Of a DNA stretch of 64,000 nt, positions 23,720 through 33,607 are shown one piece after another. How positions within the stretch are numbered: position 1 is the first letter of the stretch; each line of letters begins with the position of its first letter. The position numbers were made by a program, and so were the translations under genes. Under the pieces are notes generated by a model. It saw nothing but the letters and a program-made list of their open reading frames with translations. It had not been told where the DNA came from and searched no databases. This DNA is from Metellina segmentata. Lineage: Eukaryota; Arthropoda; Arachnida; Araneae; Tetragnathidae. The DNA lies in NCBI GenBank assembly GCA_947359465.1, contig OX375872.1, forward strand, positions 9,928,137 through 9,992,136. Direction: 5' to 3'.

Positions 23720-24917
23720 CACTGAAGAGCCAAAACAATATGACCACTTACTCGATAATGCGTTGCTTCTCATTTGGCCTGCAAAACAGCTGCAACTCGC
23801 CTGAGCATAGATACCACAAGTTCTTGGTACATGACTGGAGACAGGTTGTACCAAATGTGTAAGCAGCGGTCACGCAACATCGATAGATTCGGACATGGTG
23901 GTGTTTGAGCTCTGAGCTGCCGCTCCATGACACCAAAAATGTGCTCTATCGGATTAATATCCGGCGAGTTAGGTGGCCAGGACATTAAGTGGAAATTCAT
24001 CAGTATGCTCCTCGAACCACTCCAACACAATAGGAGCCTTGTGACATGGGGCGTTGTCCTGCTGGATTTCCAGTTGGGAAGACAGACGCCATGTAAGGGT
24101 GCAACTGATCCGCAATGATGCTCAGATAGTTGGCAGCGTTCATGTTCTGTTCTACCACAACTACGGGTCCCAGAGTCGCCCATGAGAACGTCCCCCAAAT
24201 CATAATACCGCCATCACCAGCCTGTGTATGACTTGCTGTACAAGAGGGGAGCAACTGTTCGTCTGGCAGACGGCGTACCCTGACACGACCATCCACATGA
24301 TGAATGATAAATCGGGATTCATCTGACCAGGCAACTCTCTTCCACTCATCCATGGTCCACTCTCGATGTTCTCGGGCCCACTGTAGGCGTAGTTGCCGAT
24401 GACGCTTGGTGCTTGGTGAACAGATGCACACGAGTGGGACGTGTGCTGTACAGTCCCATATTCAAAAGTGTCCGCTGAACTGTGTTTTCCGAAACACTTG
24501 CGTTTGAACCTGCATTGTATTGGGAAGTTTCGCTATTTGCTTTACCAAGCGGGACAGTCTCCCACGTCCTTTTTCTTTGATGACGCGTGGATGACCAACA
24601 CCTTGGCGTCTACTGCTGGTGTCACCGTCATTTATCCACTTTCCATGAATACTAACAACGGCAGATCGTGAACAACCTACCAGTCGTGAAGTTTCGGTGA
24701 TACTCGTTCCTAGTCTTCGGGCCATTACAATCTGCCTTCTATCAAATTCGCTTAGATCAGCAGCCTTTCCCATCACTCGCAGAAGTAAGTGCAAGAATGA
24801 TAACTTACCTTCTCCAGCAGCAGATAAATACCATTCTCATTTAATCACGTGCCCTCCACGTCATCAAGACGAGTTCATTGAAAAATGTGGGTATGGTCAT
24901 AATGTTTTGGCTCGTCA

Positions 24918-24920
<3 letters not shown>
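23720..24920 (-). mobile_element. Complete but mutated Tc1-like element, 1201 bp
   Basis: Terminal inverted repeats CACTGAAGAGCCAAAACA (left) and CACTGACGAGCCAAAACA (right, read inward) match except for one base over 18, and the match continues to TATGACCA. TA dinucleotides flank both ends at 23718-23719 and 24921-24922. The right TA is the first unit of a (TA)n tract reaching about 24952. This family differs from the neighbouring Tc1 copies by its terminal repeat. Confidence 0.95.
23770..24773 (-). pseudogene. Tc1-like (DD34E) transposase, frameshifted
   Basis: The start is at [14 protein letters not shown] (24773). An N-terminal helix-turn-helix ([18 protein letters not shown]) runs to about residue 105. 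The central catalytic block with WSDESRF follows in a different frame (24000-24431), and the C-terminal block with INPIEHIFGVMERQ follows in the first frame. The second catalytic motif QDNAPCH is present near 24050, in a frame that then runs into a stop. Two or three frameshifts make it non-functional. Total length is normal for the family. Confidence 0.9.

Positions 24921-24952
<32 letters not shown>
24921..24952. repeat. (TA)n microsatellite
   Basis: It immediately adjoins the right terminal repeat of the Tc1 element. Confidence 0.95.
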
Positions 24953-24955
<3 letters not shown>

Positions 24956-25469
24956 AGAGTTTTGTTATCCAGTAAAGAGAGTGTTCCGATATCTATTTAA
25001 ATAAAGTCGAATATAAAATAATAAAATAATTGTGTTCTCTCTCTAGCCCAATTTTAAAAGTAAACTCAATTACAGTATAATATAATTTAAATGCAACTAA
25101 TACGCTCCAGAAGTAGTAAGCAGATAGAATTAATCAACGGTCATATAATTGTTGACAGTATTAAATCTTTTAAGAATAGTATTAAAAAAATGGAAAAGGG
25201 CATTTATTATTGAGGTGTGTGTGTTAAATTATTACATTGTAAGAGAAAATTAGATTCAGAGTTACAAATCTTTCTGAAACACGTCAGTTGACCAGCAATT
25301 GTATTAATTAATGTAATGTAAATATTTTAGAAATATTAGTCCCAAAAGTATAATTTTATAACTCGAAATTTACAATCATTACGTTTATTGTAACCATTAA
25401 TATCAAATTTGTTGTACGGAACGAAAATCAGTTTTAAAATTAATTAAATTTGTTGTAACTAAGTACAAT
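24953..25469. other. Unassigned very AT-rich DNA
   Basis: Nothing recognised. Confidence 0.5.
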
Positions 25470-25859
25470 AAACTACCCTACAATAATGGACCGGACGCCA
25501 GCGGATTTGCATCAAATCCGACTACTTATTTGGGGTGTTTTTCGTAATATGGCCTGGGACCTTTACATGTTGTTCCTGGTAAACTGAACACCGACGCCTA
25601 CATGAACATTTTGGACAGTCGTTCTTCCTACGCTCTGCCAAGTTTATGGAATGAACGAATGTTACTTCCAGGACGACAACCCTCCATGTCATGTTGCAGC
25701 CTCTGCCAAGCAATGATATCAAGATATGGATGTAAAAGTCTTCCCTGGCCTGCTCAGAATCCCGACCTAAACCCCATTGAACATTTGTACGACGGACTAG
25801 GGAACCAAGTCTGATATCTACAGCTAAGCTGGCGACATTCTTGCAGAGTGGTAATGGTC

Positions 25860-25862
<3 letters not shown>
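25470..25862 (+). pseudogene. Tc1-like transposase fragment, second copy of the 21.4-kb family
   Basis: It is homologous to 21423-21925 but in opposite orientation. It starts at the same TACCCTACAAT point, shows the second catalytic motif (FQDDNPPCH) and third motif (LNPIEHLYD) in plus-strand frames, and carries several frameshifts and stops. It is truncated at TTCTTGCAG followed by a (TA)n tract (about 25864-25893). It is more decayed than its relative. Confidence 0.85.

Positions 25863-25863
<1 letters not shown>

Positions 25864-25893
<30 letters not shown>
25864..25893. repeat. (TA)n microsatellite
   Basis: It abuts the truncation point of the Tc1 fragment on its left and a SINE-A fragment on its right. 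Confidence 0.95.
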
Positions 25894-25896
<3 letters not shown>

Positions 25897-25902
25897 TCGT
25901 TT

Positions 25903-26032
25903 GAACGTTGTTCAAAGTTACGTGGTGTTGTCCATGATCCTTTCCCTTGGGATTGATCCCTGACCATAGTCAATAGCTCGTTGTGTTGTTCCAGTGTGAC
26001 GTCAATTAAAGTACCTACCTACCTACTATCGG
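25903..26032 (+). repeat. SINE-A 3' half
   Basis: Core and tail words TTCAAAGTTACGTGGTGTTG, CCTTTCCCTTGGGATTGATC, AATAGCTCGTTGTGTTG and CAGTGTGACGTCAATTAAAG, ending in the (CTAC)n-type tail CCTACCTACCTAC. Confidence 0.8.
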
Positions 26033-26190
26033 TGATTAGAGGTACCTACCAACCTAATAATCGGCGTTAGGGTCTGCGGCCCCTAACGCCGATTTAAAAA
26101 GTGGTGGTATGACAAAATTTTAAAACTTTTTGTTAATCTTTTTAATATATTTAATGTGTTTTTTAAACGTTTGTTGTTATTTCTAAGGAA

Positions 26191-26748
26191 CAACACTTAT
26201 TATACAACAACAAAGAAATTTGCCTAGGATGGATTAAAGCCCATGTGGGTCACGATGGAAACGAAGAAGCAGATGGATTAGCAAAAGAGGCAACAACAAT
26301 GGAATGCGTAGATGAAGGGGTGAAATGGCCCAACAGCCATTACAGAAAGGAAACTACTAGCTGGCTACTTGATGCATGGCAGAATGAATGGGACGAAGGA
26401 GAAACAGGTAGGACGGTGCACGATGTGTTACCAAAAGTGTCACTAAAATCATCAAATTGGACCAGTGAAGAGACACTTTTCTTCACAGGGCACGGCCCAT
26501 TCGCATCCTACCTAACGAGGTTTAAGAAAATGAAGTCCAAAAACTGCTCCTGTGGTGAAATTGGCACACCTCTACATTACATCACAGTTTGCCACCTTAC
26601 AGCCTCATGGCATATGAGAACACCTGCCGACCACCTTAAAATTGCATGGCTCAGGAACAATGCATGCAACAAGGGCTCGAGGGTTAAAATTATTAACATG
26701 GTGAGATTCATTGAAAATCATCAAGACTTGATTATCCTAAGAGACTAA
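26191..26748 (+). pseudogene. R1/Jockey-like non-LTR ORF2, RNase H end and C-terminal domain
   Basis: An open frame of about 185 codons with no internal stop. It begins inside the RNase H domain (WIKAHVGHDGNEEADGLAK, the conserved C-terminal RNase H motif with the catalytic Asp of EAD). It continues through a FFTGHGPFASYL block and a zinc-knuckle-like C-x-C-x8-H-x4-C region (CSCGEIGTPLHYITVCH) typical of arthropod R1-type elements. Reverse transcriptase and endonuclease regions are missing because of 5' truncation. The intact frame and perfect target duplication mark it as the youngest LINE copy in the window. Confidence 0.9.
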
Positions 26749-26997
26749 GAAAAACGAACATTTTTTCTCACCTTGCATGATGTATATATATATTTATAAT
26801 GTAACCTAGTATAATGATTAATGTATTTAATGTGTAGATGTAAGGATGTATAAATGTAATGCAATGTGCTCTAACATTCTGGGTAGACATGTTACCTTGG
26901 TGGCATGCTCTACTCATCCAACCACACTTATTTAAACTGGTACAGTGTCTCACGACACTAGGCACGGGAGTGTGCGTTGGTGTTAGTTAGTTAGTTA
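26191..26997 (+). mobile_element. 5'-truncated non-LTR retrotransposon with perfect 15-bp target duplication
   Basis: The target duplication GTTATTTCTAAGGAA is present exactly at 26176-26190 and 26998-27012. Between them lie the C-terminal part of a retrotransposon ORF and a 3' UTR ending in a (GTTA)n tail at about 26982-26997. The 5' end is truncated, as usual for LINE insertions. The target is itself a unit of the 41-bp minisatellite-core repeat. Confidence 0.92.
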
Positions 26998-27000
26998 GTT

Positions 27001-27008
27001 ATTTCTAA

Positions 27009-27049
<41 letters not shown>

Positions 27050-27190
27050 CAATATAAATTTTAAATGATCCTTATTCTAGAAAAAAATGTAATAGAATCT
27101 AACTAAAGGATTCAATTCTAAGGAAAGGTGCGATAGAATTTTACTAAATAATCGATTGTAAGGTAAGGAGAAATAGAAGAATTGTTCCCG
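27001..27190 (+). repeat. Minisatellite-core repeat, locus 4, with (GA)n tract
   Basis: About three 41-bp-type units (AAGGAAAGGTGCGATAGAAT, TACTAAATAATCGATTGTAA). The unit at 27001-27012 is the right target duplication of the LINE. A (GA)n run occupies about 27012-27047. Confidence 0.75.
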
Positions 27191-27315
27191 CCTGATGCTT
27201 CCATTTCCTGCCGTCAAACATCTGAAGCAACTGCTAGACACTGAAACCAATGTAGGGTGTCTTAAATTTACTTTATCTATGAATTAAAGCTTACTTGGAA
27301 GAGCTAAGATGTGGC

Positions 27316-27502
27316 AGTTTTAATTAGCGTCGCACTGAAGCAACACAGCGGGTTATTGGAGAAAAACACCACGTTATTTTGACACTTGAGCTGGCACCCC
27401 AAATTGAGGACATTTGAGGCCACGACAGATTTAACGTGCATGAGTCCCCAGAGACACGAATGTCTTTAGTTGGATCGCGAACTTGCAATCCTCCAATTAC
27501 TA
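27316..27502 (-). repeat. SINE-A copy
   Basis: The minus-strand tail TTAATTAGCGTCGCACTGAA, then AACACAGCGGGTTATTGG, ACATTTGAGGCCACGACAGA, TTTAACGTGCAT, and a degenerate head. Confidence 0.75.
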
Positions 27503-27536
27503 TATACGCGAAATTTTATTGCTACTATAAGCATGG

Positions 27537-28103
27537 CTGACCAGGACATTCAAAGCGGTTTGGTCTGTACGTTTTCATAGTACTAGACACATCTATTCCT
27601 CTGCTACTGGGGACTGAGGTAACCCAGTTGGAAAAGCGACGGATTAGCAATCGGAGGGTTGCGAGTTCGTAACTCGATCCAGACAAAGATCGTCGCGGCG
27701 TGATGTAGCTGACCAGTACATTCCAAACGGTTTGGTATGCCTGTACGTTTTCATAGGACTTGGTACGGAGACCTGGTGAGAACTAATAGTATCGGCAACT
27801 AGTGCTTGTGTATAGTTTGACTCTGTAACACATCGATTCCTCTGCTACTGAGGACCGAGGTAATCCAGTTGGAAAAGCAACGGATTAGTAACCATAAGGT
27901 TGTGATTTCGTAACTCGGTCCAATCAAAGACCGTCGTGGCGTGGTTTTGGAGATTAGTGTGCCAGCTCGTGTTGTTATCGTCTTCTTCCCATGAAACCGG
28001 GATCAATCTCTAAGTGTTTTTCGGATCTTACCCTTAGGGATTGATCGTCGCCAATAGCTCATTGTGTTGCTCTAATGGGACGTTAATGAAGCACCTACAC
28101 ACT
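27537..28103 (+). repeat. Imperfect tandem duplication carrying two SINE-A heads
   Basis: The segments 27537-27707 and 27708-27930 share GCTGACCAG, GCGGTTTGGT/ACGGTTTGGT, GTACGTTTTCATAG, CTCTGCTACTG and the SINE-A head (CCAGTTGGAAAAGC, GGATTAGCAATCGGAGGGTT, TTGCGAGTTCGTAACTC). The second copy continues through the core to a complete SINE-A tail (GTCGCCAATAGCTCATTGTG) ending near 28103. This is one duplication of SINE plus flank, not two independent insertions. Confidence 0.7.
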
Positions 28104-28343
28104 GCAAGTGGTAAACACTCCCTAATTGCTAAAAGTAACAAATTCTGTTGTCCAAATCATCAATTTTTCTTTCATCATGTGACCTGTAGCGAAAATTCGA
28201 TTTGCTTAACGGAAAACGTGATTCTTCCGAAATTTTGACATACATGTTTCCTACTTTGTTTTCCCTGTTTTCAGTCTTTCCCTTCAAAAAGATTCTGAAA
28301 AAAGCTATCCTTTAATCAAGAGAGTTCTAACTGAAACCATATA

Positions 28344-29175
28344 CAGTGTGATTTGGAACCCACAGGACAAACTTCAAGGGGTGTTAGTGCACACTAAAAG
28401 AATATACGCTGGAAATAAAACAAAATGTCTATTTCCACATTGAATTACAATTATTTATTTACACTGATTGTTTACAATAACTGCTAAAAGGTGCCACCTC
28501 CACCATCAATGTAAGCTTGGCAGCGTCGATGCACGGATTGACTTACTTTTTCCTCAGCTCGAGTGCACTGGTTTTGTTTGGCCTTTGCTGGAACCCAGCG
28601 GGTTTCGCAAGCTGCTTGACGCGTTACCAATCTTGCATTACTGTTAATGATGACATCTTTGAGCAGTTAATGTAAAGAAGCATTGTAAATAAATAATTGT
28701 AAAATAATGATGCAAATAAGCATTTTGGTTCATTTTTTGCGCAACTCTTGCGTTTGTCCAGTAGCATCGTGAGAGCTCACAACACCCAGAATTGTGGGAA
28801 ATCACAACGGAAAGCGTTCACCCGGTCCACCCCCTGGTCTGGCTGCGGAAGTGACGACTGGAGGAAGCTGTCTGGGGAGATATGCTTTGGGAGAAAGAGG
28901 TTTTTTCAGACGATTGCGAGAACTTTTAGCTTTAGGCTGCTGTATTTCTTATCGGTGATGAATATCGTCCTTAATTTTAAAACTGTAGCTATGCAAATCC
29001 TGTAAATACTAATTCACAATATAACTATTTTAACCTGGAAAGTAGTTTTTCTTCATCGTCGATACGGTACAGCCCATAACACATCCCTTGCGCCCATACA
29101 TTGCTATACAAAAGGGATTTAGTGAGTGTGTTCTAACACTCCTTGAAGTTTGTCTCATAAGTTCCTAATCACCTG
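28344..29175 (-). mobile_element. Tc1/mariner-superfamily deletion derivative, long terminal repeats
   Basis: Terminal inverted repeats of about 54 bp, read inward, start CAGTGTGATTTGGAACC on the left and CAGGTGATTAGGAACT on the right and share GACAAACTTCAAGG followed by GTGTTAG and ACACACT. TA flanks both ends (28342-28343 and 29176-29177). At 832 bp it is too short for a full transposase and retains only a C-terminal coding fragment. Confidence 0.85.
28484..28639 (-). pseudogene. Mariner-superfamily transposase C-terminus
   Basis: About 51 open codons ending in TAG. The end reads VSQSVHRRCQAYIDGGGGTF, resembling the C-terminal R-R-x-x-x-C-I-x-x-x-G-G-H-F pattern of many arthropod mariner-type transposases. 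The catalytic domain is deleted. It sits near the left end of the element at 28344-29175. Confidence 0.65.
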
Positions 29176-29985
29176 TATACAAAAATACCTGTATAGACAG
29201 AAATCGACGTTATTTGTTACTTATCGAATGGCATCAGCGGATATAAACAGTATAAAACTGACCGTTACCACTTTCACCGCTTAGTCTAAATATGCTTGAT
29301 TTGAGCCATGAAGCATAATTTCGCTAAAACTACGCGGAAGAAGTCGCCACTCCTAATGAAATTGTTCAGCAGTCTGTTTTCAGAAAGCAATCTGATTTCA
29401 GCCGAATCGCATTTGAACAAGGGATCAAATTGAAATAAGCGCTGAATATCGAATTGCGGCGATGGAACTGAATGTGCTTTTTACAATGCATTATTGGAAA
29501 TACTAATTATCACCAGTAAAAACGAACCGTTATATATTTATGGATATTTTTACATCCTTTAAAAATCCTTTTATTATATGGATGTTATATTCATTATAAG
29601 CGGATTGAAATAAGATATGAAATGTGAGTATCGACACTTTGCCATCAATGGATATAAGCAATAAAGAAATTTAGGTATGTATGCTAAGGGCCAGTCTGAA
29701 AATTCTATCATAAAAAGCAGCCCTTCTAACATGCTCTAAGTTAATTTCAAGCTAGGTGACCTACTAGGCTCAAGACCAGTTGAGTTTTTTGTAATAGAAA
29801 GGCCTCAAAACGGGAAACCAGTACCATTCTTTCATAGAAGTCTTATTTTAAGAAGTACCTGACCAACTTGGATGATCGGTCATAGAAAATGTACTAATCT
29901 ATGGACCTTATATAAGGAAAGTTTAAAGTGTTAAAAGTAAAGTATGTCAATTTTAAACAATTTGGCACCTTTTAAATTACCCCCC
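29176..29985. other. Unassigned DNA
   Basis: No gene or repeat was recognised. Confidence 0.45.
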
Positions 29986-30195
29986 CCTCCCGCCAAGTGA
30001 TTTCGACCAGAAATTTCATCCATCAAGGTCTGACCAATTTTGCTAACGACGAGATATCTCGTCCTCAAGATACTGAGGATTTTTTGATGATGATGAAGTC
30101 AAGATCTAGTCAGTTTTCTCATAATGATGAGATCTCTCGTCCATCGCGATGTGGTCAGTTTTGCAAATGACAAATTATCTCGTCACCAGGAGAAT
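29986..30195 (+). repeat. Palindrome-bearing dispersed repeat, copy 1
   Basis: CCGCCAAGTGATTTCGACC, CATCAAGGTCTGACCAATTT, TGCTAACGACGAGATATCTC, a TTTTTTGATGATG spacer, then GTCAGTTTTCTCATAATGAT and ATCTCTCGTCCATC. It shares this layout with 37138-37335 and 38936-39127. Confidence 0.7.
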
Positions 30196-30221
30196 TAACA
30201 TGTTAGGGATTCCTCACATCA

Positions 30222-30355
30222 CTACCATCGTTCTTCGGCCCAAGGGTCATATTTGGTCATACAAGACAAGATACAAGATATACAATCTAAAGTCCAAACC
30301 ATACGCACCCAACGAAAGTTTTCCTGGCACAGAAGAAATACACTCAGACCATAGA
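30222..30355 (-). repeat. SINE-B fragment
   Basis: GGCCCAAGGGTCATATTTGG, AAAGTTTTCCTGGCACAGA and AGAAATACACTCAGACC match the inverted SINE-B body. Confidence 0.5.
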
Positions 30356-30712
30356 CCGTTTATTTCAACAATGATCAGCCTGGTTTCAGTTAAAACTAAC
30401 ACTACAGTCATGTTACGATACACACTTTTTCACACTGTTTATCTGTAACGCGTTTACTGTCTTTCGAATTAATATAACTATATAAACGTATGGAATAAGC
30501 TCTCTTTGTTAAATGCCACTTCATTTTACTAGTCTCCTAGAAGTACCGACGTTTGGAAATTTCCTGATTTCCAGGTAGGCCTGATTTTTATGGCGACTCA
30601 ATTTGAATTGAATATGTAAAGTAATTTTATTTATCTGCACAAATGTCAGGATACGTTTTGAACAGATCTCGCGCACTTCATGAAGCTGATACCATCTTAC
30701 CTAACTATTGCA

Positions 30713-31195
30713 ATGTTTAACCCGATAAGGGGTTCACACGCATAATTCTCCCTTGCAACCTGCAATCTTCCCTGCGTGATTTCTAACCAATTTCAACCGT
30801 CTTGATCAATATAAATCGTCTAGAGAAAAAATTTCAAAAGAAAACAGTAATAGAATATTTCTAAATAATGATATCCTAAGGAAAGGAGCAATAGAGGATA
30901 TTTTCAAAGCATTCTATTCTAAGGAAAGGAGCATCGGAATCTTACTAAAGGATATACATCCAAGGATAGAAGCAATAAAATTTCACTGAAGAATTCGAAT
31001 CAAAGAAAGGACAAACAGAATCTTTCCAAAAGATTCTGTTCTAAGGAAAATAAGAGACAGAATTTTACCAGCGGAATAATTTTCAAAGAAAGGAACAATA
31101 GTCTTTTCAAGTGATTCTACACTAAGGAAAGGACTACTAGAATCCATGGATAGAATAAATTATAAAGGTAGAAGAATCCGCGGATTCTCTCTTCC
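30713..31195 (+). repeat. Minisatellite-core repeat, locus 5 (best head-plus-array copy)
   Basis: Head at 30713-30830 (GGGGTTCACACGCATAATTC, TCCCTTGCAACCTGCAATCT, TGATTTCTAACCAATTT). Then about seven units, with AGGAAAGGAGC-type starts at 30879, 30922, 30963, 31003 and 31043, a period of 40-43 bp. It ends at the palindrome GAATCCGCGGATTC (31171-31185). Confidence 0.85.
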
Positions 31196-31860
31196 CTCAA
31201 TGGGTATAGCTATTTAGTTATTGCGGTTGTGCAGTCAAAGCAATACTACGGTACTCTGAAATCTTGTGACGTTAAGAAGGTTAAACAGTTTTCAAAGCTG
31301 CCACTGTTTCTACAGTTTCGTGGGAAATTGTAGGAAATAATGGAACTTATCAGCATTAAAAAGTGGGAAATATTTCCTCTACATTCTGTTCAACTGAAAT
31401 AATAATCCCCTCTAAAACAATAGATGGCTTTGAATGAAACGAAAACCTAACTAAATCGGTATGGGGGAAAATGAAAAGTAATAACTATTAAGTAAATATA
31501 ATCCATGAGAGAGAAATGTTTACTGGCATATTTCCTCGGTAGCTCTTCAATACAATCGTCTTTAAGTGGCACAAAGTTAGAACTTATTATTCTATTGTGT
31601 CCACCATTATAATTTTTCTCAAATTTTTGTGAAATATATATAAGATACATATACTAATATTTATTTTATTCGTGAATTTGAAGTAATGGCGTTTATCTGG
31701 TGGATTTTCTCGTTGATTTTTTTCGTTTTCATATATCTGCTTTGATAAGTTCAGCAATCCTATCATTTCATCTTATTTTAACCATGCTTTATTACTCGCT
31801 ATTAAGTTCTTGAAAAATTCTTTTGTAACTTAGCAATAATTGCTCATTATAAGGATTGAT
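31196..31860. other. Unassigned AT-rich DNA
   Basis: Nothing recognised. The 67-codon frame at 31447-31650 is unsupported. Confidence 0.45.
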
Positions 31861-31863
31861 AAA

Positions 31864-32136
31864 TAGGTATTTTAATTAACGTAACACTGGAGCAACACAA
31901 CAGGCTATTGGCGATGATCCAGGATCCAACCATATCCGTGGACAACTCAAAGTAATTTTGTACCACGGTCAGATGACGGCTGACACCACATTCTTCAAAC
32001 TTTCAAACCATACCAACGTGAGGACATTTGAGGCAACGACAGATTTAACCACTACCAGCTCCCTATGTATACTACGGTTGGATTCTAACTCGATACCCTC
32101 CGGTTGCTAATCCCTTTCTCTTCCAACCGGGAAACC
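31864..32136 (-). repeat. SINE-A, near full length
   Basis: Minus strand: tail TTAATTAACGTAACACTGGA and AACAGGCTATTGGCGATGAT, core TACCACGGTCAGATGACGG, middle CCAACGTGAGGACATTTGAG, and head CTCTTCCAACCGGG. Confidence 0.85.
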
Positions 32137-32159
32137 GCCCCCCCCCCCTCTCTGTGTTC

Positions 32160-32455
32160 CGGTAGGTGGGTAGTTAATGAACGTCGCACTGGAGCAGTAC
32201 ACGGGCTATCGGAGCAGTCCCTAACAGAGATCCTAGAACAACACATCGTAATTTTGAACCTCTGTCAGTTGACGAGGTCAACCCTCGAGCTCTCTCACAA
32301 AAGTTATTTAAGTTACTCCCAATTCGATACCCGTCATCTGGGTGTGGTTCAAAATTACGTGTCCTCTGATCTTTCCCTTGGTGGGTCCATCCCGTCGCCG
32401 ATAGCTCGTTGTGTTGCTTCAACGCGACGTTAATTTAAATACTTACCCAATAAGG
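32160..32455. repeat. SINE-A inverted pair (fold-back)
   Basis: Bases 32160-32275 are a minus-strand tail and core (GGTAGGTGGGTAGTTAATGA, CGTCGCACTGGAGCAG). Bases 32330-32455 are a plus-strand core and tail (GTGGTTCAAAATTACGTG, CCGATAGCTCGTTGTGTTGC). The arms can pair over about 110 bases. Confidence 0.7.
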
Positions 32456-32801
32456 AGAAGCTGGTAGGGGGCCCACAGTCTCCTCCGTGGCTACTTGAAC
32501 AAAGAACATATTTCCCTCGTAACATGTCCAAGAGTCCCACATCGCAAGGTTTCCGTCGCGTCACGATCCTAAGTCACGTACTTTCGAATAATGAGTACGC
32601 GATGAACTATGACCGCTCTGACGCTCAGGCAAGGTAAGTCTCGCCTAGTAGTTGATGAATTTCGTCCTGCCGTGTTTGCAAACATTGGAGTTCTTTTCTA
32701 GAGAAGTTCCGTTGGTTTTATCCCAGATTTCCAAGTGACCAGCGTGTGTAGAATTTCCTCTCCAACAGTTTCTCAACTGCTCCGATCTGTTGAGGGATGG
32801 G

Positions 32802-33035
32802 TCGCGGTAGTTCGGTTGGAAGAGTAACGAATTAGCCACCGGAGGGTTGCGAATTCGAATCCAACCTTTGTGCTCAAGTTGGCTGGTGCACGTTAAACGT
32901 GTCGTGGCCTCAAATGTCCTCACGTTGGCGTGACGTGGAAGTTTGGAGAAAGGTTGTGCCAGTTGAGATGTTGTCCTCGTTACAGGACCGTGGTTAAAAA
33001 TTGCGAGGTGGTGTCCACGGCTATTTCGGTTTTTG
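32802..33035 (+). repeat. SINE-A, head to core
   Basis: GTTCGGTTGGAAGAGTAACG, CCACCGGAGGGTTGCGAATT, GGTGCACGTTAAACGTGTCG, TGTCCTCACGTTGGCGTGAC and the core GGACCGTGGTTAAAAATTGC. The tail is not recognisable. Confidence 0.8.
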
Positions 33036-33132
33036 CGACGTTCATTGGCATAGTTACCTAAGCAACTAAATAACCGGTGTATCGAACTTCTTAAGTGCTT
33101 CGATTGAGTGATGATTAGACATCATTGGCTAT

Positions 33133-33240
33133 CGGCCGTGTATCCCAGTTGGAAGAGCAATCGGAAGATTGTGAATTCAAAATGTATACAAAGATATGCA
33201 CAGGGGCAATCTCTCGTGCCCCTCAAATGTCAAAACAAAA
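33133..33240 (+). repeat. SINE-A head fragment
   Basis: TATCCCAGTTGGAAGAGCAA, CGGAAGATTGTGAATTCAAA and CCTCAAATGTC. Confidence 0.6.
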
Positions 33241-33349
33241 GTATGTCATTAATATCTAGAGAAGTGAATTACCTTCCAAGTCAGTAATAGGTTTTAAAAT
33301 TACACAAATAGAAAAAAAATGTCTTTCAATTTTCTTTCACGTAGTTTCC

Positions 33350-33607
33350 TGTGATCGCAAGGTGGCGGAAACCCTGTTGGAAGAGTAACGTATTAGCATT
33401 CGGAAGGTTACGAGTTCGAATCCAATCAAAGACCTTCGTGTATAAAGGGGCCACATTAAATCTGTCGTGGCCTCAAATGGCGTGGAAATTTGGAGAGTGC
33501 CAGTCAGGAGTAAACTCGTCATCTGACCGTAATTCAAAATTATGTGGTCCTCGGATAGTTTCCCTTAGGAATCAATCCCATTGTGTTGCTCCGGTGTTCA
33601 TTAATTG
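33350..33607 (+). repeat. SINE-A copy
   Basis: Head (CCCTGTTGGAAGAGTAACG, TTACGAGTTCGAATCCAA), GTCGTGGCCTCAAATG, core CATCTGACCGTAATTCAAAA, TTTCCCTTAGGAATCAATCC, and tail CATTGTGTTGCTCCGGTGTT. Confidence 0.8.
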
